DNA from: Chitinispirillaceae bacterium
GTDB lineage: Bacteria; Fibrobacterota; Chitinivibrionia; Chitinivibrionales; Chitinispirillaceae
Direction: 5' to 3'
NCBI GenBank assembly: GCA_016932075.1
Contig: JAFGDP010000035.1
Span: forward strand, 1-15,454
Length of the DNA stretch: 15,454 nt
In this document: positions 1-8,091 of the stretch, in pieces
How positions within the stretch are numbered: position 1 is the stretch's first letter
Layout of the letters: each line of letters opens with the position of its first letter
The notes under the pieces: model-generated
Database searches by the model: none
Seen by the model: only the letters and a program-made list of their open reading frames with translations
Told to the model about the DNA's origin: nothing
Translations under genes and position numbers: made by a program

Positions 1-252
1 ATGGTCGCGATCGGCATCATGAAGGAGGCCAAGAAGCAGGGGAGAAGGGTGCCGCAGGACTTGGCGGTCGTCGGCTATGACGACCTGCCGGCCGCCGAGG
101 TCATCGAGCCGGCGCTCACCACGGTGCGCCAGCCCAAGCTCGAGATGGGAGACTACGCCATCAACATGATAGTTGACAAAATAGAGGGCCGCGAGTCGGG
201 AATAAAGGAGAAGGAGCTGCCGACGAAATTCATAGTCCGCGAGTCCGCGTAA
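1..252 (+). CDS. LacI-family transcriptional regulator, C-terminal part (5' end outside the window)
   Basis: The 83 visible residues match the end of the periplasmic-binding-like sensor domain of LacI/GalR regulators. They show a VP-D-L-A-VVGYDD segment, then P-A-L-TTVRQP, then MG and a closing LPTKFIVRES. Family members are about 330-350 residues with an N-terminal helix-turn-helix, so the first three quarters must lie upstream; the ATG at base 1 is probably an internal methionine. In this family the domain binds a small ligand, usually a sugar, and controls DNA binding. The ligand cannot be inferred from this fragment. It is GC-rich, unlike the gene that follows, and ends in front of a hairpin at 273-289. 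Whether it regulates the downstream pair cannot be told. Confidence 0.85.
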   Translation: MVAIGIMKEAKKQGRRVPQDLAVVGYDDLPAAEVIEPALTTVRQPKLEMGDYAINMIVDKIEGRESGIKEKELPTKFIVRESA

Positions 253-272
253 AACGAACAGGAAGACAGAAG

Positions 273-289
273 TCAGGAGAACGTCCTGA
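273..289 (+). terminator. Hairpin after the LacI-family gene, possible terminator
   Basis: A perfect 6-bp inverted repeat, TCAGGA / TCCTGA, has a 5-nt loop and lies 20 nt after the stop codon. A second small inverted repeat follows (ATACAA at 291-296, TTGTAT at 299-304), then TTTATATAT. The U-rich stretch is interrupted, so this is a plausible but not classical intrinsic terminator. Confidence 0.4.
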
Positions 290-316
290 TATACAATGTT
301 GTATTTTATATATCGG

Positions 317-345
317 TTGCCGAAGAAAAACATGCAATATATGAA
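317..345 (+). promoter_or_regulatory. Possible sigma-70-type promoter for the secreted protein/protease pair
   Basis: TTGCCG (317-322) and TATGAA (340-345) are 17 bp apart, each matching 4 of 6 consensus positions. The surroundings are strongly AT-rich. The predicted start leaves a leader of about 135 nt before the ATG at 489, containing the alternative hairpins at 378-425. Other AT-rich -10-like hexamers (352-365) lie downstream, so the assignment is weak. Confidence 0.25.
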
Positions 346-377
346 AATCTGTATTATATTATAGTCAAGTACCCCCA

Positions 378-425
378 CGGCATCATACAAATATGCCGAC
401 TCTCCAACTTTGCTGTTGATGCCGC
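378..425 (+). promoter_or_regulatory. Leader segment with two mutually exclusive hairpins
   Basis: CGGCATC at 378-384 can pair with GATGCCG at 419-425 (7 bp). Its first six bases can instead pair with ATGCCG at 393-398 (6 bp, 9-nt loop). Both pairings use the same 5' strand, so only one can form at a time. The segment lies in the untranslated stretch before the secreted protein gene. No known riboswitch class was recognised; it may be chance. Confidence 0.25.
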
Positions 426-488
426 CGCGCAGGTATTTTTACTTCAAATAAAGACACGGTTCGTGATACAAAATTACAGAGGTTATTT

Positions 489-1184
489 ATGAAACCTATA
501 ATTTATCAAAGCAACATAATACATTTTGTTTGCGCATTTATGTGTATGCTTGTTTTTGCTCTTCCGCGTTTTTCATCCGCGACTTACATCGAAGGCCATG
601 ACTCTGTCTCAGTGGGGAGTTGGTTCAGTTTTATAACAAAAAGTGAATCGGATTCGGCAAATGGGAATTTTCGGGTTATCGCTTCTAGCGACATTTTGGG
701 TGTTATCGGTACCGTCTATTTAAATGAAAAAGGCAGATGGGCAGGTAGCTATGATTTTAATGGTGTGAGGGAAAGCCCTGATGATACAAGTAGCTGGGGA
801 TGGGGGCTGGTTTTAACGCCGCTCCCCTATAACTGTAACGATGATAGTTGCCATTGTATGAACAGTTCTCCTGTAATTGTAAGCGTCAAAGAAGGCAAAT
901 TCTCCAAACTTAAATTGACGTGCTTCAGGGACGGATTTGTTTTTTTCGATTGGGGATATCAGGACGACAGCACGAGGCTTTTTTACAACACTAATAGCAT
1001 TAAAAACCGGTTACGGCAGAGAATTTTTAATAATACGCCATCAACTGAAAAGGAAATATACGACCTTAAAGGAAGAAAGATTAATTGGTGTAATAATTAC
1101 GATTTCCTGCCTTCAGGAATTTATCTTATCCGAAATAGAAAAAACAGCTGCATTTCTGTTAAATTAGTAAATAATTTCCGCTAA
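489..1184 (+). CDS. Small secreted protein with T9SS-like C-terminal tail, function unknown
   Basis: The protein has 231 residues. Residues 1 to about 31 look like a signal peptide: an early lysine, a hydrophobic stretch, then FSSA before TYIEG. The mature body is rich in aromatic and glycine residues and holds four cysteines at about residues 117-146, with CNDDSCHC among them. I do not recognise its fold. The last 50 residues (182-231) contain IYDLKGR at 190-196 and LPSGIYLIR, the pattern of T9SS type A sorting tails, so export through the outer membrane is likely. The ATG follows AGAGG with a 7-nt spacer. It lies 13 bp upstream of the giant S8 protease and shares its low GC, so the two are probably one operon. 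It could be a partner, inhibitor or substrate of the protease, but nothing in the sequence decides this. Confidence 0.75.
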   Translation: MKPIIYQSNIIHFVCAFMCMLVFALPRFSSATYIEGHDSVSVGSWFSFITKSESDSANGNFRVIASSDILGVIGTVYLNEKGRWAGSYDFNGVRESPDDTSSWGWGLVLTPLPYNCNDDSCHCMNSSPVIVSVKEGKFSKLKLTCFRDGFVFFDWGYQDDSTRLFYNTNSIKNRLRQRIFNNTPSTEKEIYDLKGRKINWCNNYDFLPSGIYLIRNRKNSCISVKLVNNFR

Positions 1185-1197
1185 TTGAAAGGGGTTT

Positions 1198-4100
1198 ATG
1201 AAACGTTCTTTCAAGATATTCCGAAATAGATTTTTTTTCTATGCCACACTGCTTCTTATGGGTGTGTTTGTGGCCGATGCGATACCTCAAAATCTCAGTA
1301 ATAATGGAAAATTTGTAAGGCAACCTTTTTTAGAAATTTTGAGAAAGCACGGAACCAGTGAGAATTTCAAGGGGAAAGAGATAAAAACGTTCTATCTTGA
1401 AAAGTATAGGAGCAAATCCGGAGAGGATGTGGTCGCCGCTTCTTTGGTGGCAAAATTCAGGGATGTGCAAAGCGCAAGGCGGATGATATTATCAAATGGT
1501 GGGGAAGTTTCCTGTGTGGCTGGAAATACACTCTATTTTGTATTCCCTTTGGACAGTATAGGTCAATTGGCCAGCTATAACAATTTTGCTTCCCAGGTTT
1601 TTCCTAATATACCATCTTACCCAGTACTTTCCTCAAGCAGAAAGAATTTAAACATTGATATTTTGGAAAACATGAACGTCATAATATCTGGCGTACCGAC
1701 ATCGGAATTGAATAGAGGCCAAGACGTTATTGTCGGCATTATTGACGATGGTTTTCTTGCAACCCACAAAACCTTCAGGAACAGAAACGACAGTACACGT
1801 ATCCTTTTTCTGCGGGACCAGACTTCCCTTGTTTCAACAAATTGGGTGGAATATAACAGGGATTCCATTCAAAAGTGGTCAACGACACCAAGCCAACTCA
1901 TTGGGTCTGGCCATGGGACTCATGTGGCATCAATTGCTGCTGGAAGCGGTTTGACGGGTACAACGCCGCCATTGTCAAGGGGGCAATATCCTGGAATTGC
2001 ATCTGAGGCTGATATCATTATGGTAAAAACAAATGGATATTTGGACAATATTATTGCGGGAGTAAGCTATATAATTCGTAAAGCAGATTCTCTTGGAAAA
2101 AGGGCAGTAATAAATATCAGCTATGGCTCAAAATATGGTCCAAAAGACAATACTAGTGATTTCAATCAGATGCTGAATGATACAATAAATGCATATTCGA
2201 CAATTATTGGCGCGGTTGCTATTTCTGCGGGTAATTATCGCAATGATAGCATGCATGCTTTTGGAAACACCATTACGCTAAGAACAGACACTCTTATTTT
2301 CCGGATGCCGGATTCTGTAAAATATGTTTTAATAGACATGTGGTATAATCAAACTGATTCTATTGATTTTCGATTAGCGGCCCCTAATGGAAATCGCACA
2401 AACTTTTCTCAATATGGTGATTTTGGAACGGACTATGGTTTTGGCGGAACCGAGGTCGTCACTACAAGCAACGCTGATGGAAGTGATTATGCCGGCATAA
2501 GCGATTCAAATACCGCGAGAAGATGCCGTTTTTATTGGAGAGATACTTCAACAACCACTAATATCTCTTTGCAAAGAGGTCTATGCACTTTAATTGTTCA
2601 TGGCCGCAATATCGCCACAACTTCAAATGGCAGTTATAACATTTGGCTTGCAGCGGGAAAAATTACTGGTCGGGAAGCAATAGTTCCTTTCGTTGCTATT
2701 TCCAAAACAGGTGTTGTCTGCCCTGACAGCACAATTACCATTTCCGACATGGCATGCACTGAAAGAGCCATCACTGTTGCCGCACACAACGATACATCAG
2801 GCATTATTGCGCCTTTTTCCAGCATGGGGCCGACAAGGATTGCTCTTACATTCCAAAAGCCCGATATTTCGGCACCGGGGGTGTTTATTAGAGGGGCAGA
2901 CACTGCAGGAAATGCTAGTTACAACATAACTTATTCCGGAACCAGCCAAGCGTCGCCTCATGTAGCAGGCGCAATAGCCTTGCTTTTGCAGGAAAAACCG
3001 AACTTAACCGCTGCACAGATAAAGGCAAAAATTACCGAAGTTAACAATTTCGCAATTAGAGACGCTTATACAACGAGCAGCCCTAATCATGATTTATGGG
3101 GCGAAGGCAAAATGAGGCCTTCCATAGCAGGTCAGTTTACCGATAGTGTACTTATAACCAACGCAAACAGGGAAATATTCCTCAGGCAGGGGCCGGATTT
3201 TGAAGTTGATATGAACGATAAATATTTCCGATTATCACAGACCAACTCAAGATTGATGGTCGATAGCGGTGCGCTTTTCACAAGTGGTGCCGCGTTAATG
3301 CGAAGAAGCAACGGAGAAATACGGGCTATTGAGCCGTCAATAGAAAAGGCGGTGAATATTACTGCGGTCAATTCAAATGAGACGATAGAAATAGTCAAGG
3401 GGAAAAATGATTATACCATCAATAAAGAGGCGAATATAAGCGGAAGCAGTTTAACTGGCGTGACGCTAAAATTCAATATTGGCTGCACTGTTCACGTAAA
3501 CAATTCAGTCGTTCTTCCAAGTGACCCCGACAAACCGATGACCGATCCAATCAATACGAATAAGATAGAAGGGAGCCTGAATGTAACTCTGATACCACCC
3601 ATCGCAATATATAATTCATATAAGTCAAATACTGGAAATGTTGTGGCATTAGTCAACGAAGTGGACTCTATTGATGCAAAGGCAAAGGACGGCCAGACCG
3701 CCGCTATTCAGCCTTTTGACAGCAGCGGAAGCTATTCCTCAATACACCCCTTTTTATTGACGGACGTTTCTCTTGTCGGCGAAATAATCGGGGGCAGGAA
3801 GCCCAAAATCGTGTTTACGGATACTGCTGTAATCAGCAATCAGAAGGGGATACTGCTAAAAGACGTTATTTTTGAAAGTCAGCAAACGCGTCAGGATACG
3901 ATCTTAACGCGATTCAGACGATTTGGCTCGACTGCGACAGGCGCAGTTGCAAACAGCGAAATAAATGGGGTTGATTATATCAACACTTCCGATCCGGATA
4001 AATCAAGGGCGCTGGAAATAGAGTATAGAGCAGGAACGTTCAGATTAATCAGTTGTAACTTTGTGGATTTCTACATTCCGATTGATGCCGGATTTCCACA

Positions 4101-6552
4101 CGGCATAATTCCGACGGATAGCAGCAGGCCGGTCATAGAATATTGCGATTGGTCAACCTGTGTGCAGGGCCCACGCGGGGTATCAGCTTCTTCGCCGAGT
4201 GATGTATTTAAAGATTTATCATATTGCAATTTTGGCGTTTCTCCGGCTCCTTATCTGAGATACGGCTTTCAGCAGAATCCTTTTGAAGTTAATGATAAAG
4301 ATTCGGTGGCGTTATACACGGCAGCAAACAACAGATTTGAGCCGCCCGCTTATGTGGATGTGATGGCAAAGGATTTAAGGTTGTCTCCCAATACCGCAAG
4401 GGATATTGACGTTGACACATTAGGTAATGATATCGGTTCGGAGATCTATACCACATGCCAGTTCCCGAATTTTATAAGCCCGACAATAACAATTAAAGGT
4501 AGCATGGAGGTCATTTCATTGACGAGGAATGATCTGGGGGCAGCGGCTTCGGTGGTTGAAAGAACAACAAGCTCGCTAAATCCGATTATTGAGATAAAAA
4601 TAAAGAAAAATCTATTGGGCCAGGATTTGAGCGTCCAGATGGAAAGGCGGAGCGGTTATGCAATATCGCCTGCTCCTGCGAATTTAAAAATCGCTACCGT
4701 TACCACGAATGGTTATGAACTGAGTCGGTTTTGTTATAATGAAATTCCAACAGCAGGGCAGAGCGTTATTAAAAATGTGATAATAGACAGCACACCTCCA
4801 ATAATGCCCGCGAATTTCACCGCGACGGTTGCCAACAACGATGTGGTGTTGAGTTGGAGTGCAAGCAATGCACCTGATGCTATGCGGTATAAGATTTATA
4901 GAGCTGGAGGTCCCACTGTCCAGATAGCCTCACTTGATAAATCGATTACACAATATATTGATTCCGGCGCTGCCTCTTTAGGCGCGAAGTATTCGATTGT
5001 TGCCTACGATTCAATCGGCAACGAGAGTATCCGCGGTGAAGCGGTTTCGGCAGTGTGTATCTATGTCGATGACGACGGCAGCGATTCGACAGGCGACGGC
5101 TCTTTGCAAAATCCTTTTGCAACCATAGGTAAGGCGGTTTCGCGGCTGCCAGACACCCCAGCAAACTCATACATAATTTCGATTTTTCCGGGAGAATACG
5201 AGGAGCATGTAGAGTTAAAAAATGCAAACCGTGTCTGGACAGCAACGAAACAACTGAGTTTCAGGCCGCGTTATAACATACCCGACAGTATGCCGCTCTG
5301 GCGTGGGCCGGAAATATTCCTCACGGAGCACCTCCGAAAATGGGGAATGCCTTTCGTCTATCCTAACTTTATGAAAAGCGAATGTCTCTCTATAGAAAAC
5401 GAGGATTATGTCACAGTGGAGGGGATACGATTTGCGGCCGCGCTTCCTCAGGACAGCGCGGGGGAATGCTGCGGATGGCCTTGGAAACACGGAAAGCATT
5501 TCAGGCACAGGCACGACATAAGGCACTGCAACAAGCCTTCAATAACAGAAACAGCTGTTTCTATCGGATATGGCGCGGATCATTCAGCGATCAGCCGCTG
5601 CTTTTTCCTCGGAGAAAAGATGAGAAGGTTGTACACAGGGATAGAATGCAGCTCATCCGCTGATTCCCTGAAGATCGAGAACAGCATCTTTTACGGTCTT
5701 TCGGACGGAGCGGTACGTGCCGGGGGCGGCAGTAAAGCCGGCTCAGGGCCTATGATCGTGAACAATACTTTTTATCAATGCGGAAGCGCGGTCGCATTGG
5801 AAGGGGGGCTGGGAAGAGTCTGTCATGCTGATTCGAGCGGATCAACGGTTTTCGCAAACAACGTAGTAATGAAAGCGTCATCTGCGTTCGTCTTTTCCGG
5901 GCCGTTCTGGAGGAAAAATGGCCGGACAACGATGACGGTTTCCAACTGCGATTTTTACGAGCTTTCAAAAGATATCGTCCTGCCACCATATTTCTCGAAA
6001 CACATTGCCTTTACCGATACGCTTATGCGCAATCCGCTTTTTACATCAACGGATGTGGAAAAATTTGGAAGCTCTGATTTCATGAAACCAATGTTGCCTG
6101 CGGTGGCCGGCGGCGGCCTGAGCGCAGCGTTTACGCCCACTGTCGACTTCTTCAACAAAACCCGCGATGTTCCTGTTTCCATGGGCGCGGTGGAGGGGAC
6201 GCAGCCTGCAGGAGGAGAGGGCTTGGCGAAGAGGACGCTCGCTTCGGCAGGTGGAGTGCGGCTTCCGATGGAGTTCGGGTTGTCCCAGAGTTATCCTAAC
6301 CCCTTCAGGCAAATGGCAAATATCCGGTTCCAGATACCCGGAACGGAAAGGGTGAGAATATGTATCGAAATTCTACGTTTTGATGGCAGAGTAGTGAAAA
6401 CGCTGATAAACGATGAGCGTTCGCCCGGTTACTACCAGGTTGCATGGGACGGCAGGGGGAATAGTCAGGAAGCCTTGCCATCCGGATCTTATCTGTATCG
6501 AATAAGAGCAGGTAGTTTTCACGACGTGAAGCGGATGGTTCTGATGAGATAG
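1198..6552 (+). CDS. Giant secreted subtilisin-like (S8) serine protease with FN3, beta-helix and T9SS sorting domains
   Basis: The protein has 1784 residues; AAAGGGG lies 5 nt before the ATG. Order: signal peptide 1-28; probable inhibitory propeptide about 60-145; S8 catalytic domain about 175-643. The triad is visible as D183 (GIIDDGF), H239 (GHGTHVA) and S583 (SGTSQASPHVAG), with oxyanion N346 (ISAGN). About 130 residues between N346 and S583 (roughly 355-487) look like an inserted beta-sandwich, comparable to the insert of Csp-type subtilases. A long beta-rich stretch follows, then FN3 at about 1199-1286. Next comes VDDDGSDSTGDGSLQNPFATI, typical of DUF1565, and a right-handed beta-helix region with a His/Cys-rich loop at 1424-1444. 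The end (1692-1784) is a FlgD-like T9SS type A tail with SQSYPNPF, WDGR and SGSYLYRIRAG. Expected place: cell surface or outside the cell. The substrate is unknown. GC rises steeply from 5' to 3'. Confidence 0.93.
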   Translation: MKRSFKIFRNRFFFYATLLLMGVFVADAIPQNLSNNGKFVRQPFLEILRKHGTSENFKGKEIKTFYLEKYRSKSGEDVVAASLVAKFRDVQSARRMILSNGGEVSCVAGNTLYFVFPLDSIGQLASYNNFASQVFPNIPSYPVLSSSRKNLNIDILENMNVIISGVPTSELNRGQDVIVGIIDDGFLATHKTFRNRNDSTRILFLRDQTSLVSTNWVEYNRDSIQKWSTTPSQLIGSGHGTHVASIAAGSGLTGTTPPLSRGQYPGIASEADIIMVKTNGYLDNIIAGVSYIIRKADSLGKRAVINISYGSKYGPKDNTSDFNQMLNDTINAYSTIIGAVAISAGNYRNDSMHAFGNTITLRTDTLIFRMPDSVKYVLIDMWYNQTDSIDFRLAAPNGNRTNFSQYGDFGTDYGFGGTEVVTTSNADGSDYAGISDSNTARRCRFYWRDTSTTTNISLQRGLCTLIVHGRNIATTSNGSYNIWLAAGKITGREAIVPFVAISKTGVVCPDSTITISDMACTERAITVAAHNDTSGIIAPFSSMGPTRIALTFQKPDISAPGVFIRGADTAGNASYNITYSGTSQASPHVAGAIALLLQEKPNLTAAQIKAKITEVNNFAIRDAYTTSSPNHDLWGEGKMRPSIAGQFTDSVLITNANREIFLRQGPDFEVDMNDKYFRLSQTNSRLMVDSGALFTSGAALMRRSNGEIRAIEPSIEKAVNITAVNSNETIEIVKGKNDYTINKEANISGSSLTGVTLKFNIGCTVHVNNSVVLPSDPDKPMTDPINTNKIEGSLNVTLIPPIAIYNSYKSNTGNVVALVNEVDSIDAKAKDGQTAAIQPFDSSGSYSSIHPFLLTDVSLVGEIIGGRKPKIVFTDTAVISNQKGILLKDVIFESQQTRQDTILTRFRRFGSTATGAVANSEINGVDYINTSDPDKSRALEIEYRAGTFRLISCNFVDFYIPIDAGFPHGIIPTDSSRPVIEYCDWSTCVQGPRGVSASSPSDVFKDLSYCNFGVSPAPYLRYGFQQNPFEVNDKDSVALYTAANNRFEPPAYVDVMAKDLRLSPNTARDIDVDTLGNDIGSEIYTTCQFPNFISPTITIKGSMEVISLTRNDLGAAASVVERTTSSLNPIIEIKIKKNLLGQDLSVQMERRSGYAISPAPANLKIATVTTNGYELSRFCYNEIPTAGQSVIKNVIIDSTPPIMPANFTATVANNDVVLSWSASNAPDAMRYKIYRAGGPTVQIASLDKSITQYIDSGAASLGAKYSIVAYDSIGNESIRGEAVSAVCIYVDDDGSDSTGDGSLQNPFATIGKAVSRLPDTPANSYIISIFPGEYEEHVELKNANRVWTATKQLSFRPRYNIPDSMPLWRGPEIFLTEHLRKWGMPFVYPNFMKSECLSIENEDYVTVEGIRFAAALPQDSAGECCGWPWKHGKHFRHRHDIRHCNKPSITETAVSIGYGADHSAISRCFFLGEKMRRLYTGIECSSSADSLKIENSIFYGLSDGAVRAGGGSKAGSGPMIVNNTFYQCGSAVALEGGLGRVCHADSSGSTVFANNVVMKASSAFVFSGPFWRKNGRTTMTVSNCDFYELSKDIVLPPYFSKHIAFTDTLMRNPLFTSTDVEKFGSSDFMKPMLPAVAGGGLSAAFTPTVDFFNKTRDVPVSMGAVEGTQPAGGEGLAKRTLASAGGVRLPMEFGLSQSYPNPFRQMANIRFQIPGTERVRICIEILRFDGRVVKTLINDERSPGYYQVAWDGRGNSQEALPSGSYLYRIRAGSFHDVKRMVLMR

Positions 6553-6649
6553 GTGCAACATCCGCAACGGGTCGTTTTCACTTCTTTCGAGAATGCATTA
6601 CCGCGTGGAAACAGGAAATTATTTTCTAATATTGTATTTTTTCATTTAT

Positions 6650-7001
6650 GGGGGTGAAATGGTTTTCGACGGAAGACAGGAGACGGCGGGCAGCATGCCG
6701 AGGATCATCGGTAGGCCTCGTAAATCATCCGATGACATAGTAATTGCCGAGGATCACTCCTTTGCAATGGCTGCCTAACTGAAGGCAGCTTCTCGCGGCG
6801 GGTGCGCACTTCATCTGCCGTGAGCAGCCAAGGTGCTGGCCCGTCTGAGGGGTGCCGATCAGGCGGGCGAGACTACCGGCACTGGCGCATCCGCGAGCCG
6901 GTCCATCAGCGCGCGGGAGCGCGAGATCAAAAGACGGACTAAGCATGTAGCGGCCCCTGTTGATCGTTTTTCGGACAGGAGTTCGATTCTCCTCACCTCC
7001 A
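6650..7001 (+). ncRNA. ssrA: Transfer-messenger RNA (tmRNA)
   Basis: tmRNA rescues ribosomes stalled on broken messages and adds a degradation tag. The 5' end GGGGGTG (6650-6656) pairs with CACCTCC (6994-7000) as the acceptor stem, with discriminator A7001. The conserved ATGGTTTTCGACGG follows the 5' strand. A T-arm AGGAG-TTCGATT-CTCCT precedes the 3' strand. GCATGCCGAGG and GGCCTCGTAAA occur as in other tmRNAs. A tag reading frame ends at TAA 6776-6778 inside the loop of a hairpin GCTGCC (6770-6775)/GGCAGC (6784-6789), matching the usual helix 5 that holds the tag stop. The CCA end is not encoded (TAC follows A7001), so it must be added afterwards. The one-piece form with about 350 nt is normal. 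Confidence 0.96.
6743..6778 (+). other. tmRNA tag-peptide reading frame
   Basis: By alignment with the ATA-GTC-resume pattern of E. coli tmRNA, ATA-GTA (6737-6742) precedes the resume codon, giving ATT (6743) or GCC (6746) as the first tag codon. The encoded tag is (I)AEDHSFAMAA, then TAA. The end AMAA keeps the terminal Ala-Ala recognised by ClpXP-type proteases, with Met where ALAA tags have Leu. Which codon is the resume codon is inferred, not shown. Confidence 0.8.
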
Positions 7002-7008
7002 TACTTTG

Positions 7009-7026
7009 CTTCGCGGCGCAGCGAAG
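7009..7026 (+). terminator. Hairpin just after tmRNA, possible 3' processing or termination site
   Basis: A perfect 6-bp stem, CTTCGC (7009-7014)/GCGAAG (7021-7026), with a 6-nt loop starts 7 nt after the tmRNA end. A second hairpin-capable stretch, GCGG...CCGC, follows. No T-run is present, so this is not a canonical terminator. It lies where the tmRNA transcript should end, and meets the convergent HEPN gene. Confidence 0.3.
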
Positions 7027-7079
7027 AAGCGGTGTCTGCCGCGCCGGAGCGTATGTGCGCAGGCGGGCTGTTGAATTCT

Positions 7080-7520
7080 TCAAATTAGTTCAGGATGTGT
7101 TTTTTTAAGCCAGCTCATCACGTCATCCTTGAGTTCCATTGTAAATTCGATAAGTTCGTCAGCATCTGAATCGGTTGCCCCACCCACATAATCATATTCC
7201 ACTGTGTTTCTTTTGTTGCGGCATGCGTCAAGATAGTCAGCGTCATCATTTCTCTTTGGCCCAAGAATAAGCGGAAGTGCTTGTAGCGTCCGGTAATGAG
7301 CAAGATTCTTTTCCGGCCGGAATCCTTTGCAATACATGAGAACGGTGCAAAGTTTCAGCGCGGCATTATATGCAATGCCAAATCGCCAATCTGCCGAAAG
7401 CCCGGGGCCTTGCGCGTCCTTCAAGTCACGCTCAACAATTTCCAGAAGGTTTCCAATTTCCTCGCGGCTGGTTTTATGCGACTTGAGCCATCCATTATTT
7501 GCCCAGTCTTGCAAACTCAT
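7080..7520 (-). CDS. HEPN-like domain protein, probable toxin-type partner of the adjacent nucleotidyltransferase
   Basis: This 146-residue, mostly alpha-helical soluble protein is encoded directly after a nucleotidyltransferase, the layout of HepT/MntA pairs. Many HEPN proteins are RNases using R-X4-6-H; HepT has RNxxxHxY. Here the corresponding stretch is RNKRNTVEYDY (101-111): R104, N105 and the last Tyr (Y111) fit, but the position of the catalytic His is Tyr109. It may therefore belong to a HEPN branch with different or no RNase activity. I choose ATG 7520 because AGGGG (7527-7531) stands 6 nt before it; the in-frame ATG at 7526 touches the AGGGG with no spacing. Its start lies inside the 3' end of the upstream gene (26-nt overlap), suggesting translational coupling. 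The HEPN call rests on motif and context only. Confidence 0.65.
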   Translation of the reverse strand: MSLQDWANNGWLKSHKTSREEIGNLLEIVERDLKDAQGPGLSADWRFGIAYNAALKLCTVLMYCKGFRPEKNLAHYRTLQALPLILGPKRNDDADYLDACRNKRNTVEYDYVGGATDSDADELIEFTMELKDDVMSWLKKTHPELI

Positions 7521-8082
7521 TTTCATCCCCTATAATCATTAGTTTGGGTGATCCTAAAACGCTTGAAACGAAGTGTTCTTTATGATGAATGCGTTTACCG
7601 AATTCTTCTTCAGTCATTACATTAGAATTAATTTCCTTTCCAAGCATATCGCTCGCATTTTTCAGCAATTTACTCAGCCCGCGAAGGCCGATTCTCCCAA
7701 CGACAAACAGATCGATATCGCTATCTGGTTTCTGCTTTCCTGACGCAATGGAACCGAATACGAAAGCGAAGGAAATGTCAGCCCCTTCCAATGCTTTTTT
7801 AATCACATCCGTCAGGCCGCTGGTTTTCAGCACAAGATTGCAGATATCAACAAATAGCGGATGTCCGACATTTGCTTTGAAATACACGCGATTTCCATCA
7901 CGCCTTTCCTGAATTAATCCCAATCGCAACAATTTCGAGGCCTCTTGTCGTACAGTCCCAATTGCAAAACCCGAACGCCTTTCGATATCGCGCATATGAA
8001 GCTCTCTTCTATCCATCCCAAACAGTAGCCGGAAGATTTCTGCACGCACATTCGATGAAAGAATCTGACTAAGAAGATTCAC
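7495..8082 (-). CDS. Winged-helix DNA-binding protein fused to a MNT-type nucleotidyltransferase (probable antitoxin/autoregulator)
   Basis: The protein has 195 residues. Residues 1-75 form an ArsR-like winged helix (ELHMRDIERRSGFAIGTVRQEASKLLRLGLI then RRDGNRVYFKAN). Residues 105-128 carry the minimal nucleotidyltransferase motif G110-S111-X10-D122-I-D124, with FVFGS and DSDIDLFVV. In MntA-type antitoxins this fold transfers AMP to a Tyr of the HEPN partner; here the activity is inferred. The fused DNA-binding domain suggests that the protein also represses its own promoter. The start is GTG 8080-8082, supported by AAGGGGG with a 5-nt spacer; the ribosome site adjoins the half-site array at 8092-8135. 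The following HEPN gene overlaps its 3' end. The region is less GC-rich than the ECF operon and is directly downstream of tmRNA, a frequent site for mobile DNA. Confidence 0.85.
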   Translation of the reverse strand: MNLLSQILSSNVRAEIFRLLFGMDRRELHMRDIERRSGFAIGTVRQEASKLLRLGLIQERRDGNRVYFKANVGHPLFVDICNLVLKTSGLTDVIKKALEGADISFAFVFGSIASGKQKPDSDIDLFVVGRIGLRGLSKLLKNASDMLGKEINSNVMTEEEFGKRIHHKEHFVSSVLGSPKLMIIGDENEFARLGK

Positions 8083-8091
8083 AAAAACCCC

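Noticed and set aside
6593..6778. A 61-codon open frame on the + strand ending in AEDHSFAMAA
   Set aside because: It is the frame that runs through the 5' half of tmRNA. Only its last 10-11 codons, the tag, are translated; the acceptor stem and conserved tmRNA segments explain the rest.
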